Shown one piece after another: positions 8,435 to 22,416 of a stretch of 64,000 bases of DNA; the stretch's first letter is position 1; the number at the start of each line of letters is the position of its first letter. Both the position numbers and the translations under genes were made by a program. This DNA comes from Theodoxus fluviatilis (Eukaryota > Mollusca > Gastropoda > Cycloneritida > Neritidae). The stretch lies in NCBI GenBank assembly GCA_034096865.1, contig JAWQFJ010016250.1, forward strand, positions 43,501 to 107,500. The letters run 5' to 3'. The notes beneath the pieces are model-generated. The model was given only the letters and a program-made list of their open reading frames with translations, ran no database searches and was not told the origin of the DNA.

Positions 8435-11400
8435 GTCAGAGGTATTGGCGGCGGCGGTAGCCAAGGTGAAGGAGGAGGTCGAAGACGAGAAGGAGGAGGA
8501 GGGGGAGAAGGAGGAAGAGGAGGAGGAGGAGGAGGAGGAGGAGGAGGAAGAGGAATAGGAAGAGGAACAGGTAGAGGAAGAGGAGGAGGAGGAGGAGGAG
8601 GAGGAGGAGGAGGAGGAGGAGAAGGAGGAGAAGGACGACGGGAAAGGAGGAGGAGAAGGAGGAGGAGGAGAAGGAGGAGGAGGAGGAGGAGGAGAAGGAG
8701 GAGGAGGAGGAGGAGGAGGAGGATGACGACGGGAAAGAAGGGGGAGGAGGAGGAGGAGGAGGAGGAGGAGGAGGAGAAGGAGGAGGAGGAGAAGGAGGAG
8801 GAGGAGGAGGAGGAGGAGGAGGAGGAGGAGGACGACGACGGGAAAGAAGGGGGAGGAGGAGGAGGAGTAGGAGGAGGAGGAGGAGGAGGATGAGGAAGAG
8901 GAGGAGTAGGAAGAGGAGGAGGAGGAGGAGGAGGGGGGGGAGGAGGAGGAGGAAGAGGAGGAGGAGGAGGAGGAGGGAGGGGAGGAGGAGGAGGAAGAGG
9001 AGGAGGAGGAGGAGGAGGAGGAGGGAGGGGGGAGGAGGAGGAGGAGGAGGAGGAGGAGGAGGAGGAGGAGGAGGAGGAGGAGGAGGAGGAGGAGGAGGAG
9101 GAGGAGGACGACGAGGAGGAGGAAGAGGAGGAGGAGGAGGAGGAGGAGGAGGGAGGAGGAGGAGGAGGAGGAGGAGAGGAGGAGGAGGAGGAGGAGGAGG
9201 ACGACGACGACGGGAAAGAAGGAGGAGGAGGAGGAGGAGGAGGAGGAGGAGGAGGAGGAGGAGGAGGAGGAGGAGGAGGAGAGAGGAGGAGGAGGACGGA
9301 GGAGGAGGAGGAGGAGGAGGAGGAGGAGGAGGAGGAGGAGGAGGAGGAGGAAGAGGAGGAGGAGGAGGAGGAGGTGGAGGACGGGAAAGGAGGAGGAGGA
9401 GGAGAAGGAGGAGGATGACGACAGGAAAGAAGGCGTAGGAGGAGGAGAATGAGGAGGAAGAGGAGGAGGAGGATGACGACGGGAACGGGGAGTAAGAGGA
9501 GGAGAAGGAGGAGGAAGAGGAGGAGAAGGATGACGACGGGAAAGGAGGAGTAGGAGGAGGAGAAAGAGGAGGAAGAGGAGGAGGAGGAGGACGACGACGG
9601 GAAAGAAGGAAGAGGACGAAGACGAGATGGAGGAGGACGACGAGGAGGATTAGGACGAGGACCGCGGGGGGAGGACGAGGACCGCTGAGAGGACGAGGAG
9701 CGAGGGGGAGGAGAGGAGGAGGAGAGGAGGAGGGAGCAGGAGGAGGAGGCGAGGAGAGGAGGGAGGAGGTCGAGGGAGGAGGAGGACGACGACGAGGAGG
9801 AGGAGAAGGAGGAGGAGGAGGAGGAGGAGGAGGAAGAGGAGGAGGAGGAGGAGGAGGAGGAGGAGGAGGAGGAGGAGGAGGAGGAGGAGGAGGAGGAGGA
9901 GGAGGAGGAGGAGGAGGAGGAGGAGGAGGAGGAGGAGGAGGAGAGGAGGAGGAGGACGAGGAGGAGGAGGAGGAGAGGAGGACGAGGAGGAGGAGGAGGA
10001 GGAAGAGGGAGGAGGAGGAAGGAGGAGGAGGAAGGAGCAGGAGGAGGAGGAGAAAGGAGCAGGAGGAGAGGAGGAGGAGGAGGAGGAGAACGAGGAGGAG
10101 GAGGAGGAGGAGGACGAGGAGGAGGAGGAGGAGGAGGAGGAGGAGGAGGAGGAGAGGAGGAGGACGAGGAGGAGGAGGAGGAGGAGGAGGAGGAGAGGAG
10201 GAGGAGGAGGAGAGGAGGAGGAGGAGGAGGAGGAGGAGGAGGACGAGGAGGAGGAGGAGGAGGAGGAGGAGGAGGAGGAGGAGGACGACGGAGGAGGAGG
10301 AGGACGACGGAGGAGGAGGACGAGGAGGAGGAGGACGACGAGGAGAAGGAGGAGGAGGAGGAGGAGGACGAGGAGGAGGACGAGGAGGAGGAGGAGAGGA
10401 GGAGGAGGAGGACGAGGACGAGGAGGAGGAGGAGAGGAGGAGGAGGAGGAGGGAGGAGGACGAGGACGAGGAGGACGAGGAGGAGGAGGAAGGAGGAGGA
10501 GGAGGACGAGGAGGAGGACGAGGAGGAGGAGGAGAAGGAGGAGGAGGAGGAGGAGGAGGAGAGGAGGAGGAGGAGGAGGAGGAGGAGGAGGAGGAGGAGG
10601 AGAGGAGGAGGAGGAGGAGGAGGAGGAGGAGGAGGAGGAGGAGGACGAGGAGGAGGAGGAGGAGGAGGAAGACGAGGAGGAGGAGGAGGAGAGGACGAGG
10701 AGGAGGAGGAGGAGGAGGAGGAGGAGGACGGAGGAGGAGGAGGAGGACGACGGAGGAGGAGGAGGAGGTAGAGGAGGAGGAGGAGAAGAGGAGGAGGAAG
10801 GAGGAGGACGGAGGAGGAGGAGGAGGATGACGACGATGACGATGACGACGGAGGAGGAGGAGGAGGACGGAGGAGGAGGAGGAGGACGAGGAGGAGGAAG
10901 AGGAGGACGAGGAGGAGGAGGAGGAGGAGAACGACGGAGGAGGAGGAGGAGGAGGAGGAGGAGGAGGAGGAGGAGGAGGAGGAGGAGGAGGAGGAGGAGG
11001 ACGAGGAGGAGGAGGAGGAGGAGGAGGAGGAGGAGGAGGAGGAGGAAGAGGAGGAATAGGAGGAGGAGGAGGAGAGAGAGAAGAGGAGGAGGAGGAGGAG
11101 GAGGAGGAGGAGGAGGAGGAGGAGGAGGAGGAGGAGGAGGAGGAGGAGGAGGAGGAGGAGGAGGAGGAGGAGGAGGAGGAGGACGAGGAGGAGGAGGAGA
11201 AGGAGGAGGAAGAGGACGACATAGGAAGAGGAGGAGAAGGAGGAGGAGGAGGAGGAGGAGGAGGAGGAGGAGGAGGAGGAGGAGGAGGAGGAGGAGGAGG
11301 AGGAGGAGGAGGAGGAGGAGGAGGAGGAGGAGAGAAGACGGAGGAGGACGACAGGGAAGGAGAACGACGGGGAAGAGGGGGGTGGGGAGAACAAGGAGGG

Positions 11401-11620
11401 GTACCTCGGGGAGAAGGAGGGGGGTGGGGAGGAGGACGGGGACCGCGGGGGGAGGACGAGGACCAATGAGAGGACGAGGGAGGGACGGGAGAGTAGGGGG
11501 AGGGAGGAGGTGGAGGGAGGAGGGGGAGGAAGGAGGGGGATAAAGGAGGAGTAGGAGGAGGGGAAGGGGGAGGGGGGCGAGGAGTAGGAGAAGAAGGTGT
11601 GAATCCAAGCCTTTCCTTCT
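8435..11620. repeat. 3.2-kb polypurine (GGA)n tract
   Basis: Nearly pure (GGA)n on the + strand with GAC, GAA and G-run variants. T is almost absent and most C occurs in GAC, apart from a few GC-containing stretches near 9660-9760 and the right end. A longer phrase, gatgacgacgggaaagaagg or close variants, recurs near 8634, 8722, 8830, 9200, 9415, 9472, 9530 and 9590, so there is higher-order structure. Ser/Pro/Leu-rich minus frames of 680-1065 codons and Gly/Arg plus frames are repeat artefacts. The tract can form triplex or G-rich structures. Its length may be affected by assembly. Confidence 0.95.
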
Positions 11621-11726
11621 CGGCACTATACATAAAGCTGCGAGATAGTAAAGGTAATGCAGTGAAGCATGGTTCGCAACGCTGAATGAGCGAAACATAC
11701 TCTACCCAGTCCAGAGCAAAAGATAG

Positions 11727-11935
11727 ATTGATTGATTGATTCTTTATTTATCAAGGATGAAATTTTAGACATTTCTGCCTATCTTACAAATTTTACTTGC
11801 TCATAAAGAAATGAAAACATGAATGGATACACAGTAGCGAATCTATGAACAACAGTTGGTAAGGTATGTGAAGAATATGATCAACAATGAAAAAGATTTT
11901 AGTAGATGCCTTTGACAACTGGAGCAGATTCAAGA
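11727..11935 (-). mobile_element. LINE 3' end, 'AATC-tail' family copy 2
   Basis: Matches 3196-3430 and 57544-57688. On the minus strand it ends gataaataaagaatcaatcaatcaatc. Unlike the other copies it has no (TC)n at its tail. It lies about 100 bp from the (GGA)n tract. Confidence 0.8.
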
Positions 11936-12659
11936 TGACCGCAGATGGGCAAGAGCAGTCTCATGCATCTGGAGCACAGTACAAATGTCACTGAGGCCTT
12001 TTGAATCCATTTTCATTTTAGACCTTTTCGTAACCACTCGAAACTTTTCTGTAGCACGTCCAACATTCACTCCTTGTTCTCCTCAACACCCACTGATCCT
12101 CTCTTCTTTTCTGTAGTGAATAGGACCATTACCAGCAGTGGTGACAGTGAGGCATAGAAGCAATCACTGCTTCTGGTATTTTTACCGTTGACTAAACCTG
12201 GTGTTTCCAGCTAAGGGAAAGTTAGCCTTGAACCTTGCATTTTAGACACGGACAGGATGGAGAGTCTCACGGCCTGCCAAGGGATAATGTTGTCGACTGA
12301 TGCACGGCTTCTGTCAGTGAAAACTGCTACTTGGCTACAGGTCTCACTAGAACATGAGGGAACTTGGACTGAATTGATGTAGATCAAAAGGGATCACTCA
12401 GAAGTCATGCACTTGATCATGTTCAACAGCACTTCCCAAATTCTGATTAACTACAAGCAGCGGTCGAAGGGGGGAAGGAATGTCTCTGGAGAAACTTATA
12501 TGCGTCTGTTTCTCATGAGAGGAAAAAAACCAAACTCCGCATTTCTCATTATTCACAATGCAGAATGAGAGGTGACTGCAATGCTTGTAGTTTTTAATTC
12601 GTCGTTCTGAAGATTGCTCTGTACCTCAGACCACATAGTTATATCACACCTTTGTCTAG
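11936..12659. other. Unassigned, no gene seen
   Basis: No ORF, RNA gene or repeat that I can support. Confidence 0.4.
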
Positions 12660-14160
12660 CATATTAAGCTTACTTTCCATCATTGAGACCACAGTGAACC
12701 ACATTTTCCTCTCCAGTCGACCCAATATCAGGACTTGGCGCCGTGAGTTTACCTGTTGGACACCAATTACTGACGAAGATGACTGCAACCAAAACTGATG
12801 GAGTTAATACGTGGCATTGACACGGTGGATCAATAATAATGTTCAAGGAGACGTCTCCAAAGGAGTCAGTGCAGTGGTTACTTCGTTTTCCGTCATTTTT
12901 GCATCCACCTTCAAAGTTGGAAGAATAATCCATTGTAGTGAAAGCAAAAACACTGCGTCGATTACCCATCTCTGAATATGAAGAGAGTTTTCATATTATA
13001 GACAAAATGAAGGGAAGAGAAGTTCCTGTTAAAAACATTGTGTTTTTCTCTGGCACGTCGTAGACGTGAAACCAGTGCTAAATATGTTGAGTCCTCTACT
13101 CGTACCAGTTGCCTACTTCAATGCGACAGACATGGAACTGACAGGCAGAGGTTGTTGAGCTATAGTAGTGTTTACTGCTAGGTACCCACTGTCCGTCCTC
13201 CTTGTGGACCAAGAAATACAAATGTGTCCCACTCTTTCATTCGACTTGGATCCCACTGAAGCCAGACTAAAAGTTGACCTTTCACCTGAGGCTCTGCACA
13301 AGGATCCTGGTGATTCCTCTCCTGAATGTTGGCTTGCTTTTCCCTGATTCCCTCAGAGAGCCTCTTGTGCATCCCATAGTCTTGTGTGCAGAGATGGTCG
13401 TCAGATGTGTCTTGATAATCTGTCTCTGTGAATATAGTGATCATATTTGTGTTCCAAACTTCGTTTCTTGCTAAAGAACCTTCACCTAGATTACTGACAC
13501 CGTAAATGTGAGTCATACTAAATCTCTTTCGAATGTAGTCGCTCCTTTGGTTCGGCGTACATTAGCAACGTGGCAGTATGTAAACTACTATTTGCCAAGG
13601 CAGCAGTCTTAGCAGCATAAGACTTTACTCAGTGGCTCCCTTTCTGGAAGATTGCACAGGGCGCAACAATAATTGCTGAGGTGCAGTTCGTCATAGGAGA
13701 CACACCTGCAAACAACAATTTTGTAGCTAAGGAAGTGCAAACCCCTGGAGAGATGCTTGAGAAAATCGCCTTTTTAAATGTATAGTATATTTCAATATCG
13801 CCTTTTTAAATGTTAAGTGACTTGACTGATGGTTCGCTACAACGACAGGCACTCAGCTGTGAGTAACGCTGCTGGGTGCTTCATGTAGGGCAGTGCTGAT
13901 TATCTCGACAACACTGTGCAAATGAAATAAAAAACATACTTCCAGGAAAAGACCGTGTGGTAAATGATGATGACAATCAGACGACAACTCTGGAATATTT
14001 AAACTGGTTTTCAGCAAGGTACGGCTGTATTCTTGGAGCGATTTGCGTGGAGAATTCGTAATTATCACCACAGAAATGAAAGTAAACGATGAGTCTGTCA
14101 CCACCATATAGGGCTTTTCCAGCAACCTCCATCTGATCTCGCCTGGCACATTCGACAGTG
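12660..14160 (-). other. Unassigned region with Cys-containing minus-strand frames
   Basis: Three short minus-strand frames (12969-12670, 13516-13178, 14149-13853) contain scattered cysteines and one Gly/Asn-rich HCGLND ending. They are loosely reminiscent of extracellular Ig-like or CUB-like modules broken by frameshifts, but I cannot place them in a family. No convincing splice sites or start codons connect them. The region may hold a pseudogene or fragments of a fast-evolving secreted or receptor gene. Confidence 0.2.
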
Positions 14161-15105
14161 TGTGTCAGGTGAAGCAGGAAATAACAGCTCCGCCACTATG
14201 GAGCTCTCTGTATGGAAAGCCACTTAACTGAAGAAGAAAAGAAAAACAGTTTTCTTCTCTGAAGTGGGAGAGCATGGAGTTCCATCTTGAAAAGGAGATA
14301 GCAGAGTAATCTCCCTTTGAGGATGACAGGAGAGTTAACTCAATGTATTCTTTTCATTCAGAAAGATGAAACACAGTGCAAGCATTGTGGTCACAACAGG
14401 TCCATCCATGCCTACTGTCTTGTACACGTTTACTCATCTTTTTTTTCATGTTAGGTCGTTGTGCAATAATACCGCGGTAGAAAAAAAAACACATGAACTT
14501 TTCTTTGTTAAAGAAAGAGATAATCTCTGTGAAGGAAATTCAACATGTTGGGCACAGTCTGGTTCCTTAAGTTGCCTCATCAATGCCAGGAGGGCTGGGG
14601 AGGAGGGGAAGGGAGAGAGGAAGAGGAGGGAGAATCACATGCTTGCACACTAAGTCCAAATTCAGGCGGGTGATCTCGGGCTGATCAAAAACGCCAGGTT
14701 GCAAATGACGACACATACATGATAAACATTCAAATGACATGGCAAAATCCCAGCTTTTAGTACAGAATGAGCTCCACCTGTGTCAACATGACCTGCTGCT
14801 CACGACTGTTTTCCTGTTCTGGGAGAAACCATCCATAAGAATGGCTGACCTGAGTCCATTCATGCCCAGTAAGACGTGGACAGAGAGGAGCTATAAGTTT
14901 ACCCCCAACGACTGTAGTGACCTTTGCGCACTGGGATGAAGGTATTGACCGTGATCATGCAGGCATGACATCTCATTGACACGGGCGAAACCACATCCAT
15001 TTGACCGTGGTAGGAAATATTAACGAAAGCTGCTGAATGATGGAGCAATGCGTCTGGTAAACAAGTGCATGCAAGCGCACAGACCCCCCCCCCCCACACA
15101 CACAC
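14161..15105. other. Unassigned, no gene seen
   Basis: Nothing supportable beyond a C run and (CA)n at 15086-15106. Confidence 0.4.
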
Positions 15106-15109
15106 TCAC

Positions 15110-15127
15110 GAGAGAGAGAGAGAGGGA

Positions 15128-15189
<62 letters not shown>
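15110..15189. repeat. (GA)n microsatellite
   Basis: About 40 GA units with two GGGA interruptions near 15125-15133. Confidence 0.95.
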
Positions 15190-15192
<3 letters not shown>

Positions 15193-16275
15193 TGCCACCA
15201 ACTATGTGGACAAAGTAACTAAATTTATTTTGTAGGGTTCTATGCACAAGTAACATTCAAAGCGCCTACAAAGGAAACAATACCTGCTGTTTGATAGCGT
15301 GACCTCAACTACTAAATGTGGAAAACAGCTGTCAATTCAACTTAAGCATGTCCTAAACAACAGCATGTAATCACCTCGCTTTTTTGCAGACTGCCGACAG
15401 GTAAAGCCACCACGCCAAACTCCCTTCCATCTTGTCTAAAACATGATAATCACCAGTATCTGACAGCCCACGCCCAAACGCTCTCCCCTTTTATATCAGT
15501 ACATGGTCAGCCCCTCAGCTTCTTCTCGCTTGGTGAACCCTGTCTTTTTGACAGGCGGAAATGGGCTAACATGCTGTGGAATTTGAATATGTGCGAGGCG
15601 CAGTGCCGTGATTCTATCCCTGGGGCGTGAAAAATCAAGGCTTATTCAAATACCTTGACAATGCCTTACTTGCTGCAACTCTGTGTGTTAATCATCGCAT
15701 CCTGCTTTCCTGCCGACGAGTTACGGGCAAATATTATCATTAGAGCTCGCATGGCAATTGTGACGGCTTGATGAGTCTTATTCTGAAACGCTGACGATCC
15801 TCTGTCTCCTCTCGGCGTCAATGAGGACTCTTCTTCATATTCATCCCTGACAAGTCCCGGTAGACCTGTAATATCTGATGCAGCAAATAGATTAGCTATT
15901 GAGAAAAGCTTACGGCTACATAACTAGCACGAGAAAAAGTGTTGGGAAGTTTTGCGAATCATGAAAAGTTATTTCGATGATAAGATCATTTCTAGAAAGG
16001 AGGTTGGATTGTTCAAATTGAAATTCCCGAGAGTGCATAAGCAAATTCTTCAAAGTCCATTAACTCTCAAAATTACAAATGCACTCTTCTCCTCCAATCC
16101 ATGTCTCCACATTTTTTTAAACCTTTTGCTTTGTACATAGACGCTTTTGCAAATATACGTTGTTCGAAGCTGTTTAAACATCAAGAATACTTGAATCATC
16201 ATGATCATGGATAATGTGCACTTTATGGCGTCTTTGTCCCAAGGGCTTGCGGGATGCGCGAGTCCGCGAGATAGC
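15190..16275. other. Unassigned, no gene seen
   Basis: No gene. The segment 15600-15850 is of mixed composition without repeats and could be a conserved noncoding element, but nothing in one sequence can show that. Confidence 0.35.
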
Positions 16276-18300
<2,025 letters not shown>

Positions 18301-18303
18301 AAG

Positions 18304-18307
18304 GAGA

Positions 18308-18343
<36 letters not shown>

Positions 18344-18425
18344 CAGACAGACAGACAGACAGACAGGCAAACAGACAGAGACAGAGACAGTGATACAGAG
18401 AGACACAGAGAGAGGACACAGAGAG
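18304..18425. repeat. (GA)n/(GACA)n compound repeat
   Basis: GA units grade into GACAGA and (GACA)n, then degenerate agacacagag phrases. Confidence 0.9.
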
Positions 18426-18429
18426 ACAG

Positions 18430-20583
18430 AGAAAGGCAGAGTTTTCGTTTTGCTTTCCTATTTCCTTTAAATGTTGCGTTTTAAAAATTACAATTAACAA
18501 GTATTTTGCACTTCTCACATTCAGCTTTCACGAGAAAACACCATGACACATCTTTCTACATCTTTATCACCGCAGGAGACCAGGTAAACACTGTCTGGCC
18601 TTGACCGGCCTTGAGAGACTCAAAACAGGCACTGTTCCCTCGGGGACCGGGGGAAAATCCCCCAAAGAAAATGGGCATAGAAATTTACTTTAATTAAGAT
18701 GTTTATTACCTACTACGGTATTCAAAACACAGAAAAGAAAGACAGTTCACTATTTCTCCACTAGTGACAAGAAGCTAGCACCATGCCCGATCAAATGGGT
18801 GAAATATTCACGCACTTTGCAAACAGGTGAATCTGGACAAACAATTGATTAGTTATCTTGTCCTAGAACTTTGCTGTCTCTCCAGTAAAGCCCGGGTCCA
18901 GACTATAAAACTTCGACATCTGCAGCTTGTGACATGGAAGACTGTCAGAACTGGACGTCTCTGCGTGGTTCCTTTGTTGTCCGGCGGTGGCGACCTCTGA
19001 ACCCCTTTGAAACGTGGGCCGATTGTGTGGTGCATGATTAAATTCTAAATGTGGCTGGAGCACATTGACCTCTGGGTGACCAGGCGGGCATTGTTTGTGA
19101 ATAATTTGAGCCAAGATGATCAATACCGGCTGTGGTCCCAGGGTGGGAAGGGAATAAATCACACTTCCTGACCAGCGCGAATGGTGGGCAGATGTTGGAG
19201 GTTAAAATTAAAACTGCCCGCATACTCTCCCCAAATGATGACATTTGTGATAGCTAGTCAAATATGTTTGTGCTCAGAGTTATCAATAAACTACGTGTGA
19301 CCCTACACCACAATAAGATTCAGACGTTCACTGTTTGAAATTCTGAGTTACGCATATAGTCGTAAAGTGGAGATAGTTTTCTTTCCTACAAAGTAAAAAC
19401 CTTGAAAATAAAAGAAAGAAAAAAAAGACAAAGTTATGAGCTTTTAAAGACAGGTACCATGTGGTAGGACATTTTGAGAAAGTAGAATTTAAAAGTTTAT
19501 GCATTGTGTTAAAGCAATGTGGTGGTGTCATTGTGGTGGCTATTTGTGAACTATGGGCTTTGCTCACCAACTGGACAGCTGCTGATGGAAATCTCAGAGA
19601 AACACGATGCTGTGCCATTAACAAATAGAAGTAGGTTCCAAAATCTATCAAATCTCAATACTCACATACCTAAACCCTGTAACTTTATTTGGCTAATGCC
19701 TCTAAATAACGCTCGATGACGTCGATCTCATCTTCTAGTGGTGAGTCGCATATTTGTAATTAAAAGCATGATGTAACTTATCGAAAGATCTCTCTCCCTC
19801 TGTTTTGTGTCACAGGTGAGTCATGCTCTATGATAAACCTAACACAATTAAATGTATGTCTATTGTAACATTTTCTTGTCTTGCATTTTTGGTACAATAT
19901 ACAGCAGGAACTGAATAATGCCTCCCTCATCAGCTGGAAACCCTGGTTGCAGGGCTTTCAGGGCCTGCCACAGTAGCTCAGCCAGGGGCGGCCCCTGGCA
20001 GCCAATTTGGCTAGGAGTAATCAGATCTAGCATTGGTGACTTCAGCTTGCCTCTGGTCTGCCAGATGCACAGGGATTAGGGCTTGGCCACCTTCAAAAGT
20101 CATTTTGTGACTCTACCCACCCCACATAACCAGGCGCCTGCTCTGCATGCCAGAATCAGACGACAGACCCTGCCATGATCAGCCTCTACATGCAATCTCT
20201 ACCAGAAGCATCCAGTAATGAGTTTTCCTGTTTACAAGGTTCTTGATGTAAAATTTTCACGTGGAAAGTGATATCATGTTCTTCAGTTGTACGTGTAGTT
20301 TGTGTTGTGAAGACAAATGTAAAGAGTTATTTGGACCACAGAGCGAAAAGCACTCTATTTCCAGAACAACAAGAGGAGGGTGACCAAATAAATCTGGCGG
20401 TACTTTGTAATGATGGCAAGCTTTCGGAGCCAAGCTCCTTATCCAGGCCTAGTGATTAGAGACTGGCGTGGGGCGGGCTTCTAAAGGGGCGCTGAACGTA
20501 CAGGATTGAGTTGCACTGAGGTGAGGGCGGGTTGAGGCCTCCTACCAGAGGAAGAGCAAAGGGAGCTCATGCTGGTGGGCCAA
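18430..20583. other. Largely unassigned
   Basis: No gene supported. At 20395-20440 the minus strand reads gataaggagcttggctccgaaagc, a phrase typical of the region after Penelope-like ORFs. This segment may therefore be the 3' part of the Penelope-like fragment at 20839-21200, separated from it by the RTE LINE. Confidence 0.3.
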
Positions 20584-20838
20584 GTTCACTGATTCAGTTC
20601 AGTTCACTTCAGTCTCTTAACCCTGAGATGGGTTGTTGAGGCACCACTGATGACTTTCGAACAATCTTCCTCCATCGAGCTCTATCCTCTGTGGCTCGCT
20701 GTGAGTCAGCAAAGGTCAAGCCTGTCCACTCTTTGATGTTGTCTTCCCACCTCTTTCTCTGCCTGCTTCTCCTTCTCCCACCTGGTACGGTACCTTGCAG
20801 GATGGTCTTGGCCAGCCCACTGCCTCTTGACACGTGTA
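20584..20838 (-). mobile_element. RTE-type LINE, C-terminal fragment copy 1
   Basis: The minus strand encodes the RTE C-terminus: SRGSGLAKTILQGTVPGGRR, RQRKRWEDNIKEWTGLTF, and RKSSVVPQQPISGLRD before a stop at 20609. A short (TGAAC)n-like tail follows toward 20585. It is nearly identical in sequence to the copies at 41906-42648 (-) and 54901-55338 (+). This copy is truncated just upstream of the HVSRGSG motif. Confidence 0.9.
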
Positions 20839-21200
20839 AAGTCCGGTGCGATCAGTGTCGAAACGCTGGTGTCGAAACGCTGGATGAGCTTCTATTCCAC
20901 CACTGGTGCAGCTCGCCTATGAGTATGCTCACCAGCATGTGAGAGGCAGACTGGTGAGGCAGACTGATGTGTTCACCCACAGGGAGGGGCGACTGGTCCC
21001 TGATGGTGATACAGTGTACATTCATCCACTCACGGAGGTGCTGACTAGTCTCTCCGATATACAGCATCAGGGCAGCCTCGGCGACATCTGATGAGATACA
21101 CTAGATCTCTGGAGTCTCAGGTGTACTTGCCCCTGACGTGGTGAACGATCTGATCCCTGGTGATCGTTGTCTCCATACAGAAAGATCGATTGCATGCTGG
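20839..21200 (-). mobile_element. Penelope-like element fragment (GIY-YIG domain)
   Basis: On the minus strand I read TTITRDQIVHHV, then GKYT, then DLVYLIRCRRG, then after a frameshift LYIGETSQHLREWMNVH and PLPVGEHISLPHQSASHM. This order matches the C-terminal GIY-YIG endonuclease domain of Penelope-like retroelements and its preceding linker. GIY-YIG is the nuclease that nicks target DNA. One frameshift and one in-frame stop show it is a relic. Confidence 0.7.
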
Positions 21201-21709
21201 AGTGAACGTAAATGCAGACAACCTCACAGTAGAGATATATTGCATGGTATGAAATTGATACACCTATGCTGCTGGGGATAATAATTTAAACTGGAGCTAA
21301 ACGCGTTGTGGGGCCACTACTCATGATGGTAGAGCACTTCAATGCCTGGGCAGGACATTGCTGCTTGCTGACGCCGACCGGTGCGGGTGTGAGACAATAC
21401 TTTGAGAGAAAACCTTTATTATTCATACACAAGAGGCACATCAGTTGCCGCGCTGGCTATCCATTAATTGCTTTGTGGCGCGATCACACAAAAGACTGGC
21501 ATGGCACTTCTAGCTTTGGGCTGTCTTGCTCCGTTGAGTTTCCTCCATTATGGCTTTTGACGGTATGGTCAGAATGGTCAACAGTTCTCCAGTCGTGTCC
21601 TTTTCATCGTCTGGCCAAAGAGAACGGCTTCTGGTCACAGACAATGCCATGTTTCATAGCTCTCATCTGGCCGCCCAGAGTGCTCCTATTCATGACAAAG
21701 ACTGCTGCC
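21201..21709. other. Unassigned, no gene seen
   Basis: A 155-codon + frame runs 21308-21775 into the 0.7-kb repeat. Its last third lies in the repeat and the rest matches no family I know. Probably not coding. Confidence 0.35.
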
Positions 21710-21710
21710 A

Positions 21711-22416
21711 TTTCTCACTTCTACATCCACAGAGCTAAGACCGGTCCTCAGGCCAGGCATCAGGTGGAACGCTAAGATGAAAATAATGCTGAGAGGCATT
21801 TGCCATATTAGGAAGGAACCGTTTTTGTAGGTGGAATTGTGCTACATTCAATCACATAGCTGAATGATGGATGATATCACACATTCATTCTTGCATTGGT
21901 TCTGGCAATAGATACAGAAAGTTGCTAGAGTGAAACGCCAGACAACGCAATTAAAGTGTCTGTTCTGAATTTGGTCAAAATAGAATTTAAGCCTTTGCTT
22001 GTTTTTGGGACCAATATCCTAGCATCTTAGATACTTTTAAGGATAATCACAGCCCAAAATGTTGTTTAATGCCCATTTTTGGAGAAATGCTCACCATTCT
22101 GTGTGTTCTCTGAAAAGCACCGTGGGTTGAATCGAATATTTCAGCCTCTAATTGCTTCATAACTTACGAATATTATGCAATTCTGATTTCATCAGGAGTT
22201 TTATTTCTAGGCTTCCTCTGCCCACTAACATTTAATCCTGGTGTATAACAATTTTGTGAAATGTATTTTACCCCAGCTGCTCAGGGCATTTTACATTCAC
22301 TGCCTTTGTCAACTTTAACGGTCATTCTCTCAACATGACCGATTTGTATGTAGTTGACTACAACTTGTAATAAAATTATTTTAAATTGTCCGATCCATAT
22401 CTTTCTTGCACCAATT
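21711..22416. repeat. 0.7-kb repeat, copy 2
   Basis: Same orientation as 4225-4938 and aligned over its whole length. Differences are mainly substitutions plus small indels (for example gtgtgt at 22101). Flanks differ from copy 1 on both sides. Confidence 0.9.

Noticed and set aside
8428..11698. Frames of 682, 1012 and 1065 codons on the minus strand and 160-238 codons on the plus strand
   Set aside because: They are Ser/Pro/Leu or Gly/Arg/Glu readings of (GGA)n. All frames are open because the repeat lacks stop codons, and there is no domain or codon structure.
12660..14160. Possible Ig-like or CUB-like receptor gene on the minus strand
   Set aside because: Only vague Cys patterns, no consistent frame or splice sites; kept as an unassigned region.
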